A DNA stretch of 64,000 nucleotides from JAPLSN01 sp964482955 (GTDB lineage: Bacteria; Spirochaetota; Spirochaetia; Treponematales; UBA12059), in assembly GCA_964482955.1 (NCBI GenBank), contig CAYZZW010000012.1, positions 1-64,000 on the forward strand, given 5' to 3'. The notes under the pieces are model-generated. The model ran no database searches. It was given only the letters and a program-made list of their open reading frames with translations, and was not told the DNA's origin. A program made the position numbers and the translations under genes. Position 1 is the stretch's first letter. Every line of letters starts with the position of its first letter. Positions 58,996 through 64,000 of this stretch are shown one piece after another.

Positions 58996-60034
58996 ACAAG
59001 CCCGACAGGCTCCTGGGCTTCCGCCCGAAGGCGCGGTCCACGATGGCGCGGTACTCGTCCACGGTGCGCGCCCACTTGATCACCGCGAGCAGGCGCTCCG
59101 GCTCGGGGAACGCGTGCACCAGGTACGACCAGACTTCGCGCAGCTTGTCGAGGAGGTGGCGCGGCCCGTAGAGCCAGTCCCGGTACGCGTCGAAGAGCTC
59201 GTCGTGAAAGGTGGCGATCGCGGCGACGCGGTCCGCGGGCACGGGCAGCCCCTTGATCCGCGCGGCCAGGAAGGGATCGCGGAGCGCCCAGCGCCCGATC
59301 ATCCATTCATGGACACGCGGGAACCTGGAGGCGAGCGACCGGAACGTCGCCTCGTCGCGGATGTCGCCGTTGTAGACGAGTTCATGCTTGAGTTCCGAGG
59401 CGACGGCGGCGAAGGCGTCGAGATCCACGTCGCCCCCGTACATCTGCGTCGCGACGCGCGGGTGCAGGATCACCTTGGAGAGCGGATGGCGGTCGAACAC
59501 GGGCACGAGGGTTTCGATCTCGCGCGCGTCCGCGAGGCCGAGCCGGGTTTTCACGGAGACGGGCACGGGACTTTTGGCGCACGCTTCGTCGAGAAAGCGG
59601 TCGACGAGCCCGGGGTGGGGGAGGAGGCCGGCGCCACGTTTTTTCCTCGTGACCATGGGGTAGGGACAGCCGAGGTTCCAGTTCACTTCGGTGTATCCGA
59701 AATCGGCCAGGACCTTCGCCGTCGCGACGAAGGCGGCCGCGTCATTCCCGATGATCTGCGGCACGGTTCGGACGCCGTCGTCGATCGGCTCGAGGTCGCG
59801 CCAGTGTTTCGACGTGTTCCGCTTCGCGTCGGGCGCCTTGGCGCCGGGCGCTTGAGCGCCAGGTACTCGCGCACTAGGCGCTTGAGCGCCAGGTGCTAAA
59901 GCACCGGGTACGGCCACCACGAAGGGAGCCAGAACCGCGTCGAAGCCGTGGAAGGCCGACAGGAAGATCCGCCTGAAGAGGCGGTTCGTGACGCCGTGGA
60001 GCGGCGCGAGGACGAGGACGGGTGGAGTGTTCAT
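58994..60034 (-). CDS. tRNA-dihydrouridine synthase with pentapeptide-repeat insertion
   Basis: 346 residues. Dus landmarks: LAPLHGVTNRLFRRIF (flavin-binding start), NWNLGCPYPMVTRKKRGAGLL (catalytic Cys), SVKTRLG and VYNGDI for FMN, and MIGRWALRDP near the end. It lacks the large C-terminal domain of some family members. At residues 44-68, in a loop after the second strand, is an insertion of (A/V)PGA(Q/L/R/K) pentapeptides coded by 15-bp units. First in a minus-strand gene cluster's lower part; 6 bp downstream of the adhesin-like gene. Confidence 0.9.
   Translation of the reverse strand: MNTPPVLVLAPLHGVTNRLFRRIFLSAFHGFDAVLAPFVVAVPGALAPGAQAPSARVPGAQAPGAKAPDAKRNTSKHWRDLEPIDDGVRTVPQIIGNDAAAFVATAKVLADFGYTEVNWNLGCPYPMVTRKKRGAGLLPHPGLVDRFLDEACAKSPVPVSVKTRLGLADAREIETLVPVFDRHPLSKVILHPRVATQMYGGDVDLDAFAAVASELKHELVYNGDIRDEATFRSLASRFPRVHEWMIGRWALRDPFLAARIKGLPVPADRVAAIATFHDELFDAYRDWLYGPRHLLDKLREVWSYLVHAFPEPERLLAVIKWARTVDEYRAIVDRAFGRKPRSLSGL
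59832..59906 (-). repeat. 15-bp palindromic in-frame repeat, five units, in the Dus gene
   Basis: On the plus strand: GGCGCCTTGGCGCCG, GGCGCTTGAGCGCCA, GGTACTCGCGCACTA, GGCGCTTGAGCGCCA and GGTGCTAAAGCACCG at 59832, 59847, 59862, 59877 and 59892. Four of the five are 6-bp inverted repeats around two bases (GGCGCT-TG-AGCGCC). Units 2 and 4 are identical. Confidence 0.95.
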
Positions 60035-60040
60035 GCGTTC

Positions 60041-61558
60041 CTATTGGTTTTTCCGGAGTTTGACCGGCAGGCTTTCGAGCAGTTCGAGCCCGTCCAGGGT
60101 CATGCGCGCGGGCACGAGGACGAGCGACGGCAGGCGGAGGAGGTCCGCCCCCTCGGCCGTCGACTTCGCGTCGCCCGGCTTCACGAGGAAGGTCTTCCGC
60201 GACACGAGGCGGCCGTCCGCGTCGACCGAGGCGAGCTCGAGCACCACGTCCTTCTTGAGCCGGTACGCGGCGTAGCTGCCGCGCTCGGACGAGGGGCCCT
60301 CGACGCGGCTCCACGACGGGTAGGCGAATTCGTACACGGCGGCCGCGTCCGACGCGTAGGCGCCCGAGAGCGCGGCGGCGTCGACGAGCGTGAGGGGCGA
60401 GGGCTTGGCGTTCGCCGCGGTCATCGTGGGGCCGACGCGCTGGTAGACGCCGTTCCAGCGGGCGCTCGGATCGGCCTTGATGTAGAGCGTCTGCATGACG
60501 CGGACCGAGATGCGGTCCATGCCCCGCAGCTCCACGTCGGTCATCCGCTTGATGGTGCGCACGGACGTGTTGCGCCCCCCGATGAAGAGCCCGAGCCGCG
60601 TGAGGTGGCCGTCGTCCCACGAATAGGTCTCGAGGAGGCTGGAGGTGTGGAAGTGGAGCGCCTTGCCGGCGGGATCGAAGATGATGTACTGGATCTCCTG
60701 CTCGTCGTCCTCGGGGAGCGGATCCTTGTACCACACGCCCGAGAGGAACTTCTCGAAGGTGGCCGGATTCCCGTCGAGCACGCTCGAAATGTACTTCTGC
60801 TCGATCTGGGCGCCGGGCACCCGCTCCACGCGGGCGATCTCGTAGCGCGTCGAGCGGAACTTCCACTCCCAGGTCTCGCGGAGCTGGTCGGTGAGGTTGG
60901 GCGATTCCGGATCGGGCCTGAACGCGACGAGGTCGAACGCCTCCGCGTTGCTCTGGCCCAGCTTGTAGCTGTCGGGGCGGTCGGTCTCGGCGATCTCGAT
61001 GGAGTCCGCCGCGATCGAGGCGATGGGAGCGTAGGTGACGTCCTGGCCCGAGAGGGTCCGCCAGAACACGTTCATGATCCGCTGGCCCGCGTCGTTGATG
61101 CCCTCCACGACGATGTCGACGTTGTGGTCGCCGATGAGGTCCTTCGTCGAGACCTGGATCGTCTTGATCTGCGTGACGTCGGTCGGTCCCTCCCACAGCC
61201 GCTTCCACGCGCGGGTCTGGGCGTCGTAGTCGATCACGACGATGACGATGGGGGCGTCGGCCCGGTCGGTCTCCTTCACGACGAGGATCTGCTCGTCGCC
61301 CTCGTCGGCGTCCAGGTTGAAGCGGAAGGTGTCGATCAGGTTGCGGCCGGCGCCGACCTCGATGCCGGGCGGCAGGCCCGGCGCCTCGCCCGGGGCGGGG
61401 GCTTCGGACGGCTCCTGGGCGCTCCGCGAGCGGGCGACGACGGGACGGTCGCGGAAGCTCCGGCCGGGGAGCACGGCCTGCACGACGAGGTAGGCGATGA
61501 CGCCGACGGCGACGGCGGACACGGCGAGGAAGGCGCGTTGGGCGAATTTGTTGATCAT
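60041..61558 (-). CDS. membrane-anchored protein resembling spirochaetal pallilysin-related adhesins
   Basis: 505 residues. One membrane segment (about 12-32) then a Pro/Ala/Glu linker and a long beta-rich extracytoplasmic domain. Phrases such as FRFNLDADEGDEQILVVK, STKDLIGDHNVDIVV and QIEQKYISSVLDG recall, from memory, proteins annotated as pallilysin-related adhesins in treponemes. The protease motif HExxH of pallilysin itself is not present. The start at 61558 lies 7 bp after the NrnA stop; an upstream start at 61618 is inside that gene and unlikely. Name tentative, overall features certain. Confidence 0.65.
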   Translation of the reverse strand: MINKFAQRAFLAVSAVAVGVIAYLVVQAVLPGRSFRDRPVVARSRSAQEPSEAPAPGEAPGLPPGIEVGAGRNLIDTFRFNLDADEGDEQILVVKETDRADAPIVIVVIDYDAQTRAWKRLWEGPTDVTQIKTIQVSTKDLIGDHNVDIVVEGINDAGQRIMNVFWRTLSGQDVTYAPIASIAADSIEIAETDRPDSYKLGQSNAEAFDLVAFRPDPESPNLTDQLRETWEWKFRSTRYEIARVERVPGAQIEQKYISSVLDGNPATFEKFLSGVWYKDPLPEDDEQEIQYIIFDPAGKALHFHTSSLLETYSWDDGHLTRLGLFIGGRNTSVRTIKRMTDVELRGMDRISVRVMQTLYIKADPSARWNGVYQRVGPTMTAANAKPSPLTLVDAAALSGAYASDAAAVYEFAYPSWSRVEGPSSERGSYAAYRLKKDVVLELASVDADGRLVSRKTFLVKPGDAKSTAEGADLLRLPSLVLVPARMTLDGLELLESLPVKLRKNQ

Positions 61559-61565
61559 GCGGCGG

Positions 61566-62546
61566 TCAGTCCAGTTGGGCGATGATCGTTTGTAGCACTT
61601 TTCCGCGCATCTGTTCAAGCGGAAGCGGGCACTTGAAGCCGGCGGCCGTCTTGTGCCCGCCGCCGCCGAAGCCCTGCGCCACGCGCGCCACGTTGACCTT
61701 CCCCTTCGAGCGGAGGGAGCAGCGGAGGGTGCCTTCGGGATGCCGCTTCCAGAGCACCGACACCTCGACGTCCCGGCCTTGGAGCGGCATGTTGACGAGA
61801 TCCTCTCCGTCCTCGTAGGACGCCCCGGGGGCGGCGGCGAGCTCCGCTTCGGTCATGCGCTGGAAGGCCACGCGGTCGTTCGAGTCCAGCTCGAGGGTCG
61901 CCGACACCGCCTTTCTGAGGAGCAGGACGCCGATGGACGAGCTTTCGTACATGAGGCGGTGGATGACGTGGGGGCGAACGCCGAGACGAACGAGGCCGAG
62001 CGCCGCCTCGAAGGTCGAGGCGGAGGTCTTCGCGTAGATGAAGGAACCCGTGTCGTAGACGATGCCCGCGAACAGCGCGTCCGCCGCGTCGGGTTCGATG
62101 TCCGCCCCGAGTTCGAGCGCGAGGCGCCAGACGATCTCGCAGGTGGAGCTGGCCGTCGAGTCGAGCAGGCAGTCCGCGTGGTCGGGCCGCGTCGCCTCGT
62201 GGTGGTCGATCATGAGCACGCGGGCGGCCTTCCGGATGAGCTCCTCGTCCGCACGCCCGGTGAAATGGGCGTCGTTCGTGTCGAGCACGACGACCACGGC
62301 CCGCGTCGGGTCGAGGGGGGCGCCCGCGGGCGCGTCGAGGCGCTCGACGATGCCGCGCGGATCCATGAAGGCGAACTTGTCGGCCACCGGCTCGTTGTTG
62401 ACGACGCGGACCCGCTTTCCGAGCGAGCCCAGGATCCGGGCGAGGGCGTACTCTGCCCCGATGCCGTCCGCGTCGCTGAATTCGTGGGACGTGAGGATGA
62501 ACTCGTCGTGTCCGCGGAGGATCCCGACGGCGTCGGCGAAGGTCAT
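61566..62546 (-). CDS. NrnA-type DHH phosphodiesterase (oligoribonuclease/pAp phosphatase)
   Basis: 326 residues. DHH motifs: SHEFSDADGIGAEYALA (motif I variant), LDTNDAHF (II), MIDHHEATRPDHAD (DHH) and the DHHA1 end GFGGGGHKTAAGF. These enzymes clear nanoRNA and pAp, and some hydrolyse c-di-AMP or pGpG, which would link to the cyclic nucleotide proteins in this window. Its ATG overlaps the VWA gene's stop (ATGA). Confidence 0.88.
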   Translation of the reverse strand: MTFADAVGILRGHDEFILTSHEFSDADGIGAEYALARILGSLGKRVRVVNNEPVADKFAFMDPRGIVERLDAPAGAPLDPTRAVVVVLDTNDAHFTGRADEELIRKAARVLMIDHHEATRPDHADCLLDSTASSTCEIVWRLALELGADIEPDAADALFAGIVYDTGSFIYAKTSASTFEAALGLVRLGVRPHVIHRLMYESSSIGVLLLRKAVSATLELDSNDRVAFQRMTEAELAAAPGASYEDGEDLVNMPLQGRDVEVSVLWKRHPEGTLRCSLRSKGKVNVARVAQGFGGGGHKTAAGFKCPLPLEQMRGKVLQTIIAQLD

Positions 62547-63520
62547 GCGGCCCGGCCGGTCCCGCGTTCGTCCGCCCGTTTGCGCGCCGCCGCCACGGCC
62601 CACGCCACCGCGCCGCCGAGCGCCAGGAGGAGGGCGATGCCGCCGATGACGAGCGGAGGAGACGCCCAGGCGGGCGTCCCGGCCCCGGTTCGCGCCGTCG
62701 TTTCCGAACCCCGGCCCGGAGTCGCGGTGCCGGCCGCCGTGCCCGGCGCGGCGGCGCCCGGCGTCGGGGTAGCGCCCGCGGACGACGAACCGGCCGGAGG
62801 CGCGACGCCCGGCGAGCCGTCGGGATTCACGACGGCGGGGGAGCCTCCTGAGCCCGGCAGGAAGCTGGCCTGGCGGGCGGGCGGATCGGTGAGGATGGTG
62901 GCGATCTTCCGCGTCTCCGCGTCGATCTTCGCGTCGAGGCCGTAGCCGACGGTGATGACCCGGAAGGCGCCCTTGTCCTCGCGCTTGACGTAGGTGAGGT
63001 ACGGATGGTCGAGCTTGTAGTCGGGAGCGTAGTACTTCGTGCCCTCGGGGGCTTCCTGGCGTTCGTCGGTGACGAGCAGGATGTACTTGGGGCGCTCGGG
63101 GGCGTTCAACTCGGCGATGATGCCGTCCACGGCGTCCAGGGCCTGCCCGATGTCGGTGAAGCGTCCGTCCGGCTTGATCGCGTTGAGCGAGCGCACGAGC
63201 GAGGACTTGTCCTCCTCCCGCTCGACCGACCCCGACCAGAGCGTTTCCGTCTTGCCGTAGAAGGCGAGGACGCGCACGCGGTCGCCGGGCGCGACGAGGG
63301 GGCCGATCACGTCGCCGGCGAGGAAGCGCTTGACCGCCGGCATGGCCACGTCCATGGATTTCGACTTGTCAACGAGGAGGATGAAGTCGACCGAGATCCC
63401 GCGCGTGTCGCTTTGGGCGAAAGCGGAGGCGGCCGCGAGGAAGGCGAGCGCCGCGAGCGCGGCGAACGCCGGACGCCGGGTCTTGAGGACGTTCGTGCGG
63501 TATCCCCTGGTGCTGGTCAT
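62543..63520 (-). CDS. secreted VWA-domain protein with C-terminal membrane anchor
   Basis: 325 residues. A signal peptide (AFAALAALAFLAAASAFAQ), a von Willebrand factor A domain with the metal site DKSKSMD (DxSxS) at about 48-53, a Thr downstream in GRFTDIG and Asp in LLVTDE, then a Pro/Ala/Gly/Ser-rich linker and a terminal membrane helix (VIGGIALLLALGGAVAWAVAA) with a basic tail. VWA domains bind protein partners through Mg. Located outside the membrane or in the periplasm, start of the minus-strand cluster. AAGGAAG precedes the ATG. Confidence 0.88.
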   Translation of the reverse strand: MTSTRGYRTNVLKTRRPAFAALAALAFLAAASAFAQSDTRGISVDFILLVDKSKSMDVAMPAVKRFLAGDVIGPLVAPGDRVRVLAFYGKTETLWSGSVEREEDKSSLVRSLNAIKPDGRFTDIGQALDAVDGIIAELNAPERPKYILLVTDERQEAPEGTKYYAPDYKLDHPYLTYVKREDKGAFRVITVGYGLDAKIDAETRKIATILTDPPARQASFLPGSGGSPAVVNPDGSPGVAPPAGSSSAGATPTPGAAAPGTAAGTATPGRGSETTARTGAGTPAWASPPLVIGGIALLLALGGAVAWAVAAARKRADERGTGRAA

Positions 63521-63884
63521 GCGCTTCGCTTCCTTATGATGTCGGGCTGGACCGGGCCTGAAGCGGTCCCGACGGGGCCGGATTCGGGAGGATACGGTCG
63601 CCTCAATGATAGCACGCGCGGGCGCAGCTGGCAAATCGAGGCCTTTCAGGGTCCGACCGCCGCGACCGATACGGGGGCGGCCGCGATCAGCCTCGGTTTC
63701 GTTCGTATCGATGTCGAGAATCTTCCATATAAAGGGATTAAAGGCCTCGCGATTTTTTTCCAGGTCCTTTACATTTCCGGCGCGCGGGCTACTATTAGCG
63801 CTGATCCCGGCGCATACCGGGTCATGGAAACGGTACCGAGCGGCGGCGCGTCCGCCTACGACTACATCACGCAAGGAGAACGTC
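63521..63884. promoter_or_regulatory. divergent upstream region of the VWA and 63885 genes
   Basis: 364 bases. TTTACA (63768-63773) and TACTAT (63790-63795), 16-base spacer, is a good promoter for the plus-strand gene, with a transcript leader of about 80 bases. A purine-rich AAGGAGA lies 9 bases before the ATG at 63885. No gene, repeat or clear RNA fold in the rest; AT content rises at 63720-63770. Confidence 0.65.
63768..63795 (+). promoter_or_regulatory. sigma70-type promoter
   Basis: TTTACA, 16 bases, TACTAT. The same TACTAT is found at the nrdR promoter, so it may be the preferred -10 box in this genome. Confidence 0.6.
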
Positions 63885-64000
63885 ATGGGAGCCATCGATC
63901 TTCCGAAGAGTCCGAACGTATTCCACCCCGAAAAGCCGAGCGCGGTCGGTTCGCGCAACTCGCTGGCCCAGGAAGGCCGCGACCAGCAGAAGGAAGTCAA
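63885..64000 (+). CDS. start of a hydrophilic protein (truncated by window end)
   Basis: The first 38 codons and part of the next are present: MGAIDLPKSPNVFHPEKPSA onward, polar, with no signal peptide. Supported by a promoter and a good ribosome site (AAGGAGA) upstream. The rest lies outside the window and no family can be assigned. Confidence 0.7.
   Translation, partial: MGAIDLPKSPNVFHPEKPSAVGSRNSLAQEGRDQQKEV

Noticed and set aside
1..64000. tRNA or rRNA genes
   Set aside because: No cloverleaf, CCA end with T-loop GGTTCGANTCC, or rRNA conserved blocks were recognised on either strand by reading; a covariance search could still find one.

Overview
The window is 64 kb of GC-rich bacterial DNA that is almost fully coding, with short gaps, many 4-base gene overlaps and purine-rich ribosome sites. 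I read it as chromosomal DNA of an anaerobic, high-GC spirochaete. The support is indirect: a spirochaete-type hypothetical at 13658 (DUF5312-like, from memory), a protein resembling the pallilysin-related adhesins at 60041, several outer-membrane and periplasmic type proteins, and anaerobic metabolism (complete [FeFe]-hydrogenase maturation set, class III ribonucleotide reductase). No rRNA, tRNA, CRISPR array, transposase or phage gene was found, so the assignment rests on protein resemblance only.

Layout. 99-2201: degenerate HD-GYP protein and a membrane protein. 2221-6482: promoter and operon for a TM1266-type regulator, hydG, hydE and hydF; the hydrogenase itself is not here. 6483-10123: a phosphotransferase-fold protein, a PH-like membrane protein and a GAF-GAF histidine kinase. 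10155-12591: a K+ channel with RCK domain, a separate cyclic-nucleotide-binding protein and a secreted protein, on the minus strand. 12694: RluA-type pseudouridine synthase. 13658-22201: seven tightly packed plus-strand genes ending in a terminator; the last four look like a module built around a radical SAM/SPASM enzyme and a membrane protein with a C-terminal Cys/His repeat. 22352-26283: beta-barrel protein, Ycf46-like AAA ATPase and an anchored solute-binding-type protein. 26408-35554: one 3048-residue repeat lipoprotein. 35940-41173: exonuclease, phosphohexomutase, phosphatase, RNA methyltransferase, a gene remnant and a coiled-coil protein, separated by repeat-rich gaps. 41556-45543: nrdR, nrdD, a glycyl-radical/redoxin protein and nrdG. 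45607-53490: Lhr helicase, aminotransferase, GGDEF response regulator and a GH13 glycosidase. 53598-55291: folD-folE2. 55847-58723: small membrane protein, miaB, SPOR-domain protein. 58994-63520 (minus): Dus, adhesin-like protein, NrnA-type phosphodiesterase, VWA protein. A truncated gene starts at 63885.

Two gene systems stand out. (1) 17600-22201: a DUF2207-like membrane protein whose tail is a run of Cys every fourth residue with intervening His, directly followed by a radical SAM/SPASM enzyme with a PqqD-like N-terminus, which suggests a peptide-modification system acting on a membrane-bound target. (2) 42069-44848: an anaerobic ribonucleotide reductase whose glycyl-radical segment is absent from the large subunit and instead sits on a separate small protein fused to a thioredoxin-like CPNC domain.

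A third theme is repeat DNA. A dispersed intergenic element (core copies at 22211, 23101, 40306 and 55412; arms of 7-9 bp units related to CACGGAG/CACGAAG at further sites), a near-perfect 77-nt hairpin at 55617, a row of evenly spaced palindromes at 38288-38388, and short in-frame tandem repeats inside at least five genes (hydG, the RluA family gene, the Cys-array gene, the glycyl-radical/redoxin gene and the Dus gene) are all present.
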